Assembly: GCF_001658005.1 (NCBI RefSeq)
Contig: NZ_CP015986.1
Location: forward strand, 496,001 to 560,000
From: Sphingobium sp. EP60837
Lineage (GTDB): Bacteria; Pseudomonadota; Alphaproteobacteria; Sphingomonadales; Sphingomonadaceae
DNA length: 64,000 bases
Direction: 5' to 3'
Every line of letters begins with the position of its first letter. The first letter of the stretch is position 1. The notes beneath the pieces are model-generated. The model was not told the DNA's origin. It saw only the letters and a program-made list of their open reading frames with translations, and did no database searches. Positions 17,439 through 26,394 of this stretch are shown here, in pieces. A program made the translations under genes and the position numbers.

Positions 17439-18374
17439 TCAGCCGAAATGATAGGTTCGGGCGATTTCCGCGCCCAGCCTGTTGGTCATCCGCAACCCGC
17501 TCTGCACCGTTTCATGCAGGCCGACACGGAAAATCTCCCCGCTGTCCAGCTGTTCCAGATCTGTTACCATCTGCCGCACGGTTTCATGGCACGCGCCTCG
17601 GCTGTCGTGCCAGCCCGCGAGCCGGTTAAGGCGGTAGGCGAGCTGATCGTAGCAATAGGCAACGCTGCGCGGAAACAGGCGGTTGAGCATCAGGAAATCG
17701 GTGATCTGCCAGGGCGTATAGGTGCCGCCATAGACATGATGATAGGCGCGCGCACCCGACAGCGCATAAAGCACCGACGTCCACTGATAATGGTCGCGAT
17801 TGCCCCCAATCACCTCAGTTTCGGGCAACAGCACATAATATTTGACGTCCAACAGCCGCAAGGTCATCTGCGCCCGCTCCAGCGCAGACCCCGTGCGCAG
17901 GAAATCATGCCCCTCATTGCGCAACTGCCCCGAATGCGCCGCCCCGCGAAAGGTCATGACCCGCGTCTTGACCCAGTCGATCAGCGCGGGAAGCTGCTGC
18001 CGCGCCTCCCCCACATCATAGCTGTCCAGCTTGCGCCATCCTTCGTTTAGCGCCTCCCACATGTCCTGCGTCAACATGGTGCGCGCCGACTTCGCATTGG
18101 CGCGCGCCTTGAGAAGGCAGGACCGGATGGAACTGGGATTGTCGAGGTCCAACATCAGGTAGGAAACAGCATCGCTTTCCGTCACCTGCACGCCTTCGGG
18201 AAAGACGCGGCTACCGTTGCCCGTGGCCCGCACGACAGACCGCCATTCATCGCGATGGTGCGCCCCGGGCAGAATCGCCATGCGCTGCCCCATCGTCAGC
18301 AGGCGGGCGGTAGCCTCCGCGCGTTCCATATACCGCGCCATCCAGAAGAGGTTTTCGGCGGTCCGGCTCAGCAT
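17439..18374 (-). CDS. alpha-E domain-containing protein (DUF403)
   Basis: 311-residue all-helical protein covering the whole alpha-E family from MLSRTAENLFWMARYMERAE onward. Family members are found beside or fused to circularly permuted ATP-grasp proteins and are thought to act with them in peptide synthesis. Arg and Glu-rich helices such as SCLLKARANAKSARTML are characteristic. No catalytic motif is known. It lies in the Anbu cluster, 199 bases downstream of the ATP-grasp gene. Confidence 0.92.
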   Translation of the reverse strand: MLSRTAENLFWMARYMERAEATARLLTMGQRMAILPGAHHRDEWRSVVRATGNGSRVFPEGVQVTESDAVSYLMLDLDNPSSIRSCLLKARANAKSARTMLTQDMWEALNEGWRKLDSYDVGEARQQLPALIDWVKTRVMTFRGAAHSGQLRNEGHDFLRTGSALERAQMTLRLLDVKYYVLLPETEVIGGNRDHYQWTSVLYALSGARAYHHVYGGTYTPWQITDFLMLNRLFPRSVAYCYDQLAYRLNRLAGWHDSRGACHETVRQMVTDLEQLDSGEIFRVGLHETVQSGLRMTNRLGAEIARTYHFG

Positions 18375-18573
18375 GCAGCAAGTTCCCGGTCAAACGTGAA
18401 CTTGGGTGTGCCGCGATTGGGCTCAGGGGGAGCCGAACATGGTGCTGTTCGAGAAGCTTGGAACGAGTCATGCGCCTCATTCCAACGCAGCGTGTTTAAA
18501 GCACGTGAGCACCGTAAGCGCAAAACAGTGCCATTTGCAGGCCGCACTGGGCCAGATCGCCGCACACCCACCA
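18375..18573 (-). other. intercistronic spacer with two inverted repeats
   Basis: The 199-base spacer between the ATP-grasp and alpha-E genes has no plausible coding frame. It holds TTGGAACGAG (18458-18467) against CTCATTCCAA (18476-18485), 9 of 10 positions pairing over an 8-base loop, and a smaller stem GGCTC-AGGGG-GAGCC (18420-18434). Neither is followed by a T-run on the minus strand, so RNA processing or partial attenuation is more likely than full termination. Confidence 0.4.
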
Positions 18574-19983
18574 TCAATCCTGCAACACCCATGTATCCTT
18601 GACCCCACCCCCCTGGCTGGAGTTCACCACCAGCGACCCTTCTGTCAGTGCAACACGCGTCAGCCCGCCGGGCACCAGCCGGATCTGCTTCCCAACCAGG
18701 CAATAGGGCCGGAAATCCGCATGCCGCCCCACCACCGCCGCCGGTCCCAGCGTCGGCACGGTGGACAGGTCCAGCGTCGGCTGGGCAATGAATTCGCTTG
18801 GATTGGCGCGGATGCGGTCGGCATAGGCGGCGATCTCGTCCTTGGTCGATTTGGGACCGATCAACATTCCATAGCCGCCCGATCCATGCACCTCCTTCGC
18901 CACCAGTTCGTGCAGATGCTCCAGCACATAGGCGCATTCGTCCGGCTTGCCGCACTGCCATGTCTGGATGTTGTCCAGGATCGGCTGCTCGCCCAGGTAA
19001 AAACGGATCATTTCCGGCACATAGATATAGACCGCCTTGTCGTCGGCGATCCCTGCACCGGGCGCGGAAGCCAGCGTCACTCCGCCATTGCGATAGACGT
19101 TGAAGATGCCCGGAATGCCGAGCAGGCTGTCAGGCCGAAACACCAAAGGATCGATATATTCGTCGTCGATCCGGCGGTAGATGACGTCCACCTGTTTCGG
19201 GCCGAGCGTCGTCTTCATCCAGACGCGCTCCTCATCGACGAACAGGTCGGCAGGCTCCACCAACTCGATCCCCATCAGGTCGGCAAGGAAGCTATGCTCA
19301 TAATAGGCGCTGTTAAGCGATCCCGGCGTTAGGAGCACTACCACCGGATCGCCCTTGCAGGCAGGCGGCGCGACTTCCTTCAGGCTCTTTAGCAACTCGG
19401 CGGGATAATCATCGACCGGCGCTACCAGCCCCTGCCCGAATAGCTCGGGGAACATGCGCGTCATGATCTCGCGATTTTCGAGCATGTAGGACACGCCCGA
19501 AGGCGTGCGGCAGTTATCCTCCAGCACTTCAAAGCGCTTGGGACCAGTGCGCACGATGTCGATTCCGACGATATGGCTGTAAACTTTCCCCGGTGGCGTG
19601 AAATCCGCCATTTCGGCCAGATAGGCGCTATTCTGATAGATGATGTCGGCCGGCATGATGCCCGCCTTCACGATTTCACCGCGATGATAGACGTCATGCA
19701 GGAAAGCGTTCAACGCCCGCGCCCGCTGGCGAATGCCGCGATCCAGCACGCGCCACTCCTGCGCGGTGAAGATACGCGGCAACAGGTCGAAGGGGATCAG
19801 CCGTTCCGGATCCCCGCCCTCCCCATAAACAGCGAAGGTAATGCCGATCCGGCGAAAGATCGCCTCCGCTTCCTCCAATCGACGATTGAGCCCGGCAATG
19901 CCTGTTCGCTCCACCCAACTCTGCACTTCCGCATAGCAGGGGCGTAGCGGACCATCGGGCTCAAACATTTCGTGGAAGGGCAA
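18574..19983 (-). CDS. circularly permuted ATP-grasp protein (CP_ATPgrasp_2 family)
   Basis: 469-residue member of the circularly permuted ATP-grasp family (DUF404/DUF407 type), a predicted carboxylate-amine ligase. Typical stretches are HEMFEPDGPLRPCYAEV at the start, DNCRTPSGVSYMLENRE, MTRMFPELF, VDVIYRRIDDEY and GSGGYGMLIGPKS. The start is taken as TTG at 19983 because GGGAGG lies 9 bases upstream and the family begins just before the PFHEM segment; ATG at 20022 or 19968 are alternatives. It is the first gene of the Anbu cluster. Confidence 0.9.
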   Translation of the reverse strand: MPFHEMFEPDGPLRPCYAEVQSWVERTGIAGLNRRLEEAEAIFRRIGITFAVYGEGGDPERLIPFDLLPRIFTAQEWRVLDRGIRQRARALNAFLHDVYHRGEIVKAGIMPADIIYQNSAYLAEMADFTPPGKVYSHIVGIDIVRTGPKRFEVLEDNCRTPSGVSYMLENREIMTRMFPELFGQGLVAPVDDYPAELLKSLKEVAPPACKGDPVVVLLTPGSLNSAYYEHSFLADLMGIELVEPADLFVDEERVWMKTTLGPKQVDVIYRRIDDEYIDPLVFRPDSLLGIPGIFNVYRNGGVTLASAPGAGIADDKAVYIYVPEMIRFYLGEQPILDNIQTWQCGKPDECAYVLEHLHELVAKEVHGSGGYGMLIGPKSTKDEIAAYADRIRANPSEFIAQPTLDLSTVPTLGPAAVVGRHADFRPYCLVGKQIRLVPGGLTRVALTEGSLVVNSSQGGGVKDTWVLQD

Positions 19984-20021
19984 AGTGTCGATCCTCCCTC
20001 GGGGGCGCCCCCGGTTGTGCA

Positions 20022-20057
20022 TTGCAACATTAGTGCAACGCACGTGCGTGATTGCAA
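20022..20057. promoter_or_regulatory. three TTGCA boxes and a 12-bp palindrome upstream of the Anbu cluster
   Basis: On the plus strand TGCAA occurs at 20023, 20034 and 20053 (steps of 11 and 19 bases). Between the second and third sits ACGCACGTGCGT (20038-20049), a perfect palindrome. The group lies 40-75 bases upstream of the ATP-grasp start, where a promoter and operator would be expected. No factor is assigned. Confidence 0.35.
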
Positions 20058-20214
20058 GCTCTAAAACGTAAGCGCGCCTGAAGCTGCCGATATTTTTTGC
20101 GCCTGCACGATGCAGAGAGAATTTGCGTGAGGGCCTCAAACCCCGTTGACCCCACCGATCCTGCTGCTTATAGCGCCGCCTCACCGCAGGGCCGCAGCCC
20201 GGCGCAGCCCTTGG

Positions 20215-20291
20215 GGCGGAGTAGCTCAGCTGGTTAGAGCAGCGGAATCATAATCCGCGTGTCGGGGGTTCAAGTCCCTCCTCCGCTACCA
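20215..20291 (+). tRNA. tRNA-Met (CAT), elongator type
   Basis: Complete cloverleaf: acceptor GGCGGAG pairs with CTCCGCT (first pair G-U), D-stem GCTC/GAGC, anticodon stem GCGGA/TCCGC with loop ATCATAA (anticodon CAT), T-arm GGGGG TTCAAGT CCCTC, then A-CCA encoded. A tRNA-Ile2 with modified CAT cannot be fully excluded, but the sequence resembles elongator tRNA-Met. Confidence 0.95.
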
Positions 20292-20342
20292 TTTCACCTT
20301 CATGCAATCAGCAGAAATGGCCAGCGAAGGCGGCTATTGGCC

Positions 20343-21236
20343 TTAGCGTCCGGCGGGCGGCGTATCGCATCCCTGCCCATCCAAGCGCAGTGTCCATTTC
20401 AACGCGCCCAGCAGCATCTTCTGATAGGCTGGCTCGGCATAGGATTGCGCCGTATGGCCGAGGCCGGAATAAAGAACCCGCCCCTTGCCGACGCAGTGCC
20501 ACCAGGCGATCGGGTGATCCTTGCCCATGCGAAGGTCGGTGCCGAACATGCCCTCCGGATTGTAGCTTCCTTCATCCAGCGTCGCGAGCACATGATAACC
20601 AGCTTTGCGCGACGGCTTGTCAAAGGAATACCATTCATCCGTGCGCGTCCAGATGGACGGCAAAGCGCGGGTAGCGGGATGGATGCGGTCCTCGACCATC
20701 ACCCGCGCCTTCTGGAACTGCGGCGACATGGGATGGCCGATGAAGTTCGTCCCGATCACCTCATGGGCATACCAGGCCCAACCCTTATGCGAACTGTCGC
20801 CGCTGGCATGGATGGCGAGGAAGCCGCCGCCCTTCTCGACAAAGGCTTTGAACGCTGCTTGCTGTTCGGGCGTGAAGACGTCGCCGCTCACATTGTTGAA
20901 CAACACGGCGTCGAAGCGTGACAATATGTCGGGGCGGAAAACAGCGCCATTTTCGGTCTGGAAAGCGCCCCATCCATTCTCCCGCGTGAAGCGGGCGAAG
21001 AGGCTGTTCGCAGCCGGGATCGCCTCCTCATGCCGGAAAGCATTGGTCTTTGAGAAGATGAGTATCGCGGGACGCTTGATCTGCGCGGGCAGCGGCGGCG
21101 GAACACTCTCATGATCATGCTTGCCGCCCAGGGCCACGCGCTGGATCAAGTCCCAGTTCATCGCGACGGAGATTGCAACCCAGGCCGCCAGGGCGAGCAG
21201 GCCCCATAAGAGTAGCTTCTTGATCCTGCGAAACAT
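20343..21236 (-). CDS. ThuA domain-containing membrane-anchored protein
   Basis: 297 residues. An N-terminal membrane helix (LLLWGLLALAAWVAISVAM) is followed by a ThuA/GATase1-like domain from about residue 56: ILIFSKTNAFRHEEAIPA, FDAVLFNNVSGDVFTPEQ, FVEKGGGFLAIHASGD and GKGRVLYSGLGHTAQSY. ThuA-like proteins are linked to sugar metabolism but the activity of this class is unclear. The helix would place the domain in the periplasm. It lies between tRNA-Met and kup, on the opposite strand from the tRNA. Confidence 0.88.
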   Translation of the reverse strand: MFRRIKKLLLWGLLALAAWVAISVAMNWDLIQRVALGGKHDHESVPPPLPAQIKRPAILIFSKTNAFRHEEAIPAANSLFARFTRENGWGAFQTENGAVFRPDILSRFDAVLFNNVSGDVFTPEQQAAFKAFVEKGGGFLAIHASGDSSHKGWAWYAHEVIGTNFIGHPMSPQFQKARVMVEDRIHPATRALPSIWTRTDEWYSFDKPSRKAGYHVLATLDEGSYNPEGMFGTDLRMGKDHPIAWWHCVGKGRVLYSGLGHTAQSYAEPAYQKMLLGALKWTLRLDGQGCDTPPAGR

Positions 21237-21279
21237 CGACTAGCCCCTCGTCCGCGCGCTGATCGCCTCAGCCGCTTGC

Positions 21280-23178
21280 TCAGATTTCCAGCTGAGACCC
21301 CAACTCGACCACCCGGTTCGTCGGCAGTTTGAAGAAGGCCATCGGGCTTTCCGCATTGCGCACCATCCAGGCGAACAGCCGTTCGCGCCAAATCGCCATG
21401 CCGGGACGCGACGAGGGCACCAGCGTCTCCCGGCTGAGGAAATAGCTGGTGTCAGCCACGCCGATCGGCCCACCGCAATCGCGCACCGCCTTCATGGCCG
21501 CCGGCACATCGACATTTTCCATGAAGCCGTGGCGCAGGATCAGGCGGTAAAAGCCCGCCCCATGATCTTCCGCGCTCGTTCGCCCCTCGAAGGGCAGATG
21601 CGGCACATCTTCGGTGCGCACGGTCAGGATGATGTTGCGCTCATGCAGGATGCGGTTGTGCTTCACATTATGGAGCAGCGCGGGCGGCACGCCCTCCGTC
21701 GTCGATGACAGAAAGATCGCCGTTCCCGGCACCCGCTTCAGCGACGCCCCGGCCGATTTGATGAACAGCTCCAGATCCATGGCGTCTTCACGCAGATAAT
21801 TGCGCATGATTCGCCGCCCCGTTGCCCAGGTCGTCAGCACTAGGAAGGACACGGCTGCCACCAGCAGCGGGAACCAGCCACCGTCCGGGATCTTCGTCGC
21901 GTTCGACAGGAAATAGGCGCCGTCGATAACCAGGAACAGGCCGGTCACCAGCCCCGCCAGCACGGGGTTCCAGCGCCACACGCTGAATGTCAGCGCGCCC
22001 ATCATGCAACTGGTGATGACCATCGTGCCGGTGACCGCGATGCCATAAGCCGCCGCCAGGCGGCTCGAACTGCCAAAGCCCAGCACCAGCAGGATGACCA
22101 GCGCCAGCAACGTCCAATTGATGATCGGAACGTAGATCTGCCCTGCCGCCGACGCACTGGTGTGCAGGATGCGCAGGCGCGGCAGGAAACCCAGCTGCAC
22201 CGCTTGACGCGTGACGGAAAATGCGCCGGAAATCACTGCCTGGCTCGCGATGACCGTTGCTAACGTCGCCAATATCACCAACGGCAACCGCGCCCATTCC
22301 GGCGCGAGCAGGAAGAATGGATTTTGCGCCGCCTCCGGATGGTCGAGCAGCAAAGCCCCCTGCCCCAGATAGTTCAGCATCAGGCACGGCAGCGCGGCGT
22401 ACAGCCAGGCGATGCTGATCGCCCTGCGTCCGAAATGCCCCATATCAGCGTAAAGCGCTTCCGCACCCGTTACCGCTAGCACCACCGACCCAAGCGCCAG
22501 AAAGGCGAGCTTTGGATCGAGCTGGAAGAAATGCAGCGCCCACCAGGGATTGACGATCGACACGATCTCCGGATGCCGCAGGATATTGGTGACGCCCAGG
22601 ACCGCGAGAACCAGGAAATACACCGCCATGACCGGCCCGAACAGCGCGCCGACCTTCGCCGTGCCGATGCTCTGGATCACGAACAGGGCGATCAGGATCA
22701 CGATGGCAATGGGCAGCACCAGCGGCGTTAGCCCCGCCTGGACGACCGTCAGCCCCTCCACCGCCGACAGCACGGAAATCGCGGGCGTGATGATCGCATC
22801 GCCATAGAAGAGCGCCGTCGCCAGCACCCCTAGCACCGCGATCGTCGGGGTCCAGCGCGTCTCGCCCATCCTGCGACCGATCAGCGCCAACAGCGCCATG
22901 CTGCCACCTTCGCCATGATTGTCTGCGCGCATGACGATGAACACATATTTCACCGTGACGATCAGCATCATGGTCCAGAAGATCAGCGACAGCACGCCAT
23001 AGATGTGGGCGGAATCGACGGTCAGCGGATGATGGCCGACGAAACTTTCCTTCAACGCATAGAGCGGCGAGGTGCCGATATCGCCGAACACCACGCCCAG
23101 CGCCCCCAGCGCCAGCGCGGGTAGCGGACCATGCTCTCCATGGCTGCCGCCACTCGTCGCCACGTCTTTGTCAGCCAT
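21280..23178 (-). CDS. kup: Kup-type low-affinity potassium transporter
   Basis: 632-residue inner-membrane K+:H+ symporter. GALGVVFGDIGTSPLYALKE at about residues 23-42 is the family signature in the first membrane helix; ADNHGEGGSMALLALI is the conserved cytoplasmic loop; about 12 hydrophobic segments follow, then a soluble C-terminal part from about residue 460. Length is normal. The frame is open 38 codons further upstream, but ATG at 23178 matches the family start. A hairpin lies 21 bases upstream. Confidence 0.96.
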   Translation of the reverse strand: MADKDVATSGGSHGEHGPLPALALGALGVVFGDIGTSPLYALKESFVGHHPLTVDSAHIYGVLSLIFWTMMLIVTVKYVFIVMRADNHGEGGSMALLALIGRRMGETRWTPTIAVLGVLATALFYGDAIITPAISVLSAVEGLTVVQAGLTPLVLPIAIVILIALFVIQSIGTAKVGALFGPVMAVYFLVLAVLGVTNILRHPEIVSIVNPWWALHFFQLDPKLAFLALGSVVLAVTGAEALYADMGHFGRRAISIAWLYAALPCLMLNYLGQGALLLDHPEAAQNPFFLLAPEWARLPLVILATLATVIASQAVISGAFSVTRQAVQLGFLPRLRILHTSASAAGQIYVPIINWTLLALVILLVLGFGSSSRLAAAYGIAVTGTMVITSCMMGALTFSVWRWNPVLAGLVTGLFLVIDGAYFLSNATKIPDGGWFPLLVAAVSFLVLTTWATGRRIMRNYLREDAMDLELFIKSAGASLKRVPGTAIFLSSTTEGVPPALLHNVKHNRILHERNIILTVRTEDVPHLPFEGRTSAEDHGAGFYRLILRHGFMENVDVPAAMKAVRDCGGPIGVADTSYFLSRETLVPSSRPGMAIWRERLFAWMVRNAESPMAFFKLPTNRVVELGSQLEI

Positions 23179-23198
23179 AAGGCAGGTAACCCCCGAGT

Positions 23199-23225
23199 CC
23201 GGTGGCCGCCTATGCCACAGGCCGG
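23199..23225. promoter_or_regulatory. stem-loop in the kup leader
   Basis: CCGGTGGC (23199-23206) faces GCCAC (23213-23217) and GGCCGG (23220-23225), giving a GTGGC/GCCAC stem with a CCGG/CCGG outer pairing and one bulge. It ends 21 bases upstream of the kup start on the transcribed side. It could be a leader element or chance structure in GC-rich DNA. Confidence 0.3.
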
Positions 23226-23364
23226 GATGACAACGCCATGGGGGACGCATGCGTGCGATAAATAATGTCCCTCTCAGTCGCGTGAATGTCATCCCTGCCT
23301 CTTGTCAGCCCCAGGAAAGCGCGCCAATGACGGCTGCAACTTGGATTGAGGGGATTGCTGGCTG

Positions 23365-24591
23365 ATGAGCCATTATGACGTTCTGATCGTCGGCGCGGGG
23401 CACGCGGGTGCTCAGGCAGCTATTTCGCTGCGTCAGCTGGGCTTTGAAGGCACGGTCGCGATGATCGGCGACGAAAAGGACCCGCCTTACGAGCGGCCCC
23501 CGCTGTCGAAGGAATATTTCGCCGGCGAAAAGACTTTTGAACGCATCCTGATCCGCCCCGCCAGCTTCTGGGACGATCGCAAGATCGACATGCTGCTCGG
23601 CCATCGCGTGAAAGCCGTCGATCCTGTCGCAAAGACCGTCACGGCGGGTGATCAGCAGATCGGCTATGGCAAGCTCATCTGGTGCACCGGAGGCAGCCCG
23701 CGCATGCTGACCTGCAACGGCGCGGACGCTGAAGATGTCCATGCCGTCCGCCGCCGCGACGATGTCGATGCGATGATGGCGAAGCTCGATCATACCAATC
23801 ATGTGACCGTGATCGGCGGCGGCTATATCGGCCTGGAAGCGGCCGCCGTACTCAGCAAGTTCGGCAAGAAGGTCGTGCTCCTGGAAGCGCTCGACCGCGT
23901 GCTTGCGCGCGTCGCTGGCGAGGACCTCTCCCGCTTCTACGAGGCGGAGCATCGCGCCCACGGCGTCGATCTGCGCACCGGCGCAAAGATGGATTGCATC
24001 GAGGTGACCGACGGCAAGGCCACCGCCGTGCTGATGCAGGATGGCGAGCGGATCGCAACCGACATGGTTATCGTCGGCATCGGCATCATCCCCGAAACCG
24101 GCCCGCTGATCGCTGCGGGCGCAGCGGGCGGCAACGGCGTCGATGTCGATGAATATTGCCGCACCAGCCTGCCCGACATCTATGCCGTGGGCGATTGCGC
24201 GTCGCACGCCAACCGCTTCGCCCGTGGCGCGCAGATTCGCCTTGAATCGGTCCAGAACGCCAATGATCAGGCCAAAACCGCTGTCCAGCACATATTGGGC
24301 AAGGAAGAAGCCTATGACGCGGTGCCCTGGTTCTGGTCGAACCAATATGATCTGAAGCTCCAGACCGTCGGCCTCTCGACCGGTCATGACCAGACCATCC
24401 TGCGGGGCGACCCCGCCAACCGCAGCTTTTCGGTTCTTTACCTCAAGGCCGGCAAGCTGATCGCTCTCGACTGCGTCAATTCGGTCAAGGATTATGTCCA
24501 GGGCCGCGCCCATGTGGTTTCCGGCGCGCTGCTCGACCAGGCGCAACTCGCCGACGCCTCCGTGCCGCTGAAGGAAGTGGACCTCGCCTGA
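23365..24591 (+). CDS. FAD-dependent ferredoxin reductase-like oxidoreductase
   Basis: 408-residue flavoprotein of the rhodocoxin/putidaredoxin/ferredoxin-NAD+ reductase family. FAD site [20 protein letters not shown] at residue 6; NAD site [17 protein letters not shown] near residue 150; [10 protein letters not shown] is the second FAD contact; the C-terminal reductase domain holds [15 protein letters not shown]. It would pass electrons from NAD(P)H to a ferredoxin serving a cytochrome P450 or dioxygenase, but no such partner lies nearby. It is divergent from kup. Confidence 0.93.
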   Translation: MSHYDVLIVGAGHAGAQAAISLRQLGFEGTVAMIGDEKDPPYERPPLSKEYFAGEKTFERILIRPASFWDDRKIDMLLGHRVKAVDPVAKTVTAGDQQIGYGKLIWCTGGSPRMLTCNGADAEDVHAVRRRDDVDAMMAKLDHTNHVTVIGGGYIGLEAAAVLSKFGKKVVLLEALDRVLARVAGEDLSRFYEAEHRAHGVDLRTGAKMDCIEVTDGKATAVLMQDGERIATDMVIVGIGIIPETGPLIAAGAAGGNGVDVDEYCRTSLPDIYAVGDCASHANRFARGAQIRLESVQNANDQAKTAVQHILGKEEAYDAVPWFWSNQYDLKLQTVGLSTGHDQTILRGDPANRSFSVLYLKAGKLIALDCVNSVKDYVQGRAHVVSGALLDQAQLADASVPLKEVDLA

Positions 24592-24613
24592 CGGGCGCGA
24601 CCGGGGGCGCCCG
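24592..24613 (+). terminator. stem-loop right after the ferredoxin reductase-like gene
   Basis: CGGGCGC (24592-24598) and GCGCCCG (24607-24613) are perfect complements around an 8-base loop, starting directly after the stop codon at 24591, between convergent genes. There is no T-run, so it is a stem-loop with possible terminator function only. Confidence 0.4.
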
Positions 24614-24661
24614 TCCATCATGCTGAACTCGTCTCTGCATGACGGTAGCGGTTAAGCGCCC

Positions 24662-26242
24662 CTACCGCGCAAACCGCCGGAAAAAGCTGTCCTTGTTCCA
24701 CTGCGGCCGCTTATCCTCATTGGCGACCCGCAGCGTCACCGCCGTCACATAATCGTTCAACTTCACCGACTCACCCGGCATCACCGGCTGTTTCGTGTCG
24801 TCGAAGGGCGAATGATAGATATTCGCGCGCCAGGACTTCTCCACCTCCGCTTCGGGCGTTCCCGCCTTGAACCCATATTTGAAGAAGAGCGCCGGAATTC
24901 CCGCACGAATGAAGCTATATTGGTCCGACCGGATGAAGACATTGCGGTCCGGAAAGGGATCGGGCGTGATCGGCAATTGCATCTGTGCGCTCACCGCCGC
25001 CGCCTGCTGACCCAGGCTACTTTGGTCATAGCCGATGGGCGTCACGCTGGTCAGAGGGAAGATCGGCAGCGCCATGTCGAAATTGAGGTTGGCGACCATC
25101 GCACCGCGCGACACCGTCGGCCGCTCCGTGAAATATTCCGACCCCAACAGCCCCCTTTCCTCCCCCGTGACGATCGCAAACAATATGGAACGCCGGGGCT
25201 TCACCTCACCCGCCTGCAGGTTGCGAGCGATTTCGATCAAGCTTGCGACCCCCGACGCATTGTCGAAGGCCCCATTATAGATCGCATCGCCCTTCATCGG
25301 CGTACCCACGCCATAGCCATCGAGATGCGCCGACAGCACGACATACTCACGGGCCAAGCGCCTGTCCGAACCAGGCAGGACGGCGAGGAGGTTGAAGCCA
25401 GTCAAATCGGCTCGCCGCGCGGCCGTTCTCACCCTCAACCGCTGCGCCAACACAAAGCTCGGCACCGCCGCAGAACTGTCCGCTGCTTTCGCGAGGTTGG
25501 CGAAATCATGCCCCGACCCCTCAAACAGCATGGCCGACTTGTCCGGGTCCAGTTGCGCGCTGAGGAAAGGCGTTGGACTGTCCCGCAGAGCGGCGTCCTT
25601 GAAATAGAGCGCAGGCTGCGCCGACAGCGCGATCCGCCGCGCCCAGGGTATCTCCACCTGCTTGGGCGTCACCAGCGTGATAAGCCCCACCGCCCCCCGC
25701 CGCGCCAGCCAGCTCGCCCGCTCCGACCGGGCATGGGATTTGAGCGCACCTGAAATCGTCGCGGGACCGCCGGAAATAACGACGACGATCTTCCCTTTGA
25801 CGTCGATCCCCGCAAAATCATCATGTCCGGCTTCAGGCAGGTGCAGCCCGTAACCTGCGAAGACCAAAGGCGCGTCCAACGTCTCCGGGACCGGCCCCCC
25901 GCTACCGGAAAGGATCAGGTCGCTTGGGATAGCGAGCGCTCTGTCCCCGGCAGGACCCGCCAGCACCGCGCTGCTGCCGTCGGCAAGGATCGTCTGTTCG
26001 ACAAAGTCGATGGGCTGGCGATAGCCGTCGCTACCCGCAGGCTTCAGCCCGAGTGCCCGGAACTGATCGACGACATAGGACGCCGCGCGCTCGAATCCGC
26101 GTGATCCGGTTGCCCGTCCCTCATTGGCATCGCTCGCCAAAGTCTCGACATGCGCCCACCATTGCCCCGCGCGATCGGCTGCAGCCCCCTGCGCCGAGGC
26201 GCCCAGCAAAGCCAATGAAAAACAGGGCAAAAGCATGCGCAT
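24662..26242 (-). CDS. secreted M28 family metallopeptidase
   Basis: 526-residue exported aminopeptidase-like protein. Signal peptide MRMLLPCFSLALLGASAQGA; a PA-like insert around GIDVKGKIVVVISGGPA; then the M28 core with zinc ligands in VLSAHLDGYG (His, Asp), GAFDNASGVASL (Asp), TGEERGLLGSEYF (Glu-Glu) and a C-terminal His in NIYHSPFDD. It would trim peptides in the periplasm or outside the cell. ATG at 26242 has GAGG upstream; the frame is open to 26356 but the earlier codons precede the signal peptide. Confidence 0.93.
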   Translation of the reverse strand: MRMLLPCFSLALLGASAQGAAADRAGQWWAHVETLASDANEGRATGSRGFERAASYVVDQFRALGLKPAGSDGYRQPIDFVEQTILADGSSAVLAGPAGDRALAIPSDLILSGSGGPVPETLDAPLVFAGYGLHLPEAGHDDFAGIDVKGKIVVVISGGPATISGALKSHARSERASWLARRGAVGLITLVTPKQVEIPWARRIALSAQPALYFKDAALRDSPTPFLSAQLDPDKSAMLFEGSGHDFANLAKAADSSAAVPSFVLAQRLRVRTAARRADLTGFNLLAVLPGSDRRLAREYVVLSAHLDGYGVGTPMKGDAIYNGAFDNASGVASLIEIARNLQAGEVKPRRSILFAIVTGEERGLLGSEYFTERPTVSRGAMVANLNFDMALPIFPLTSVTPIGYDQSSLGQQAAAVSAQMQLPITPDPFPDRNVFIRSDQYSFIRAGIPALFFKYGFKAGTPEAEVEKSWRANIYHSPFDDTKQPVMPGESVKLNDYVTAVTLRVANEDKRPQWNKDSFFRRFAR

Positions 26243-26394
26243 CCAAATTCCCTCATATTTTTGAGGATGAAAAGCGATCATGCCTCTTCCCTTCCGACGA
26301 ACAAGCAGAAACGAACCGCCATCTCCACTTGCCGCTGAAAAAGGCGGCGCTATCACCTTGAGCGCATAGATTAATTTGATGAGAGGTTGGCGCC

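Noticed and set aside
23305..24621. 438-codon frame on the minus strand opposite the ferredoxin reductase-like gene
   Set aside because: It is antisense to a gene with clear FAD and NAD motifs; long antisense frames are expected with this GC-rich codon use, and the translation has no recognisable domain.
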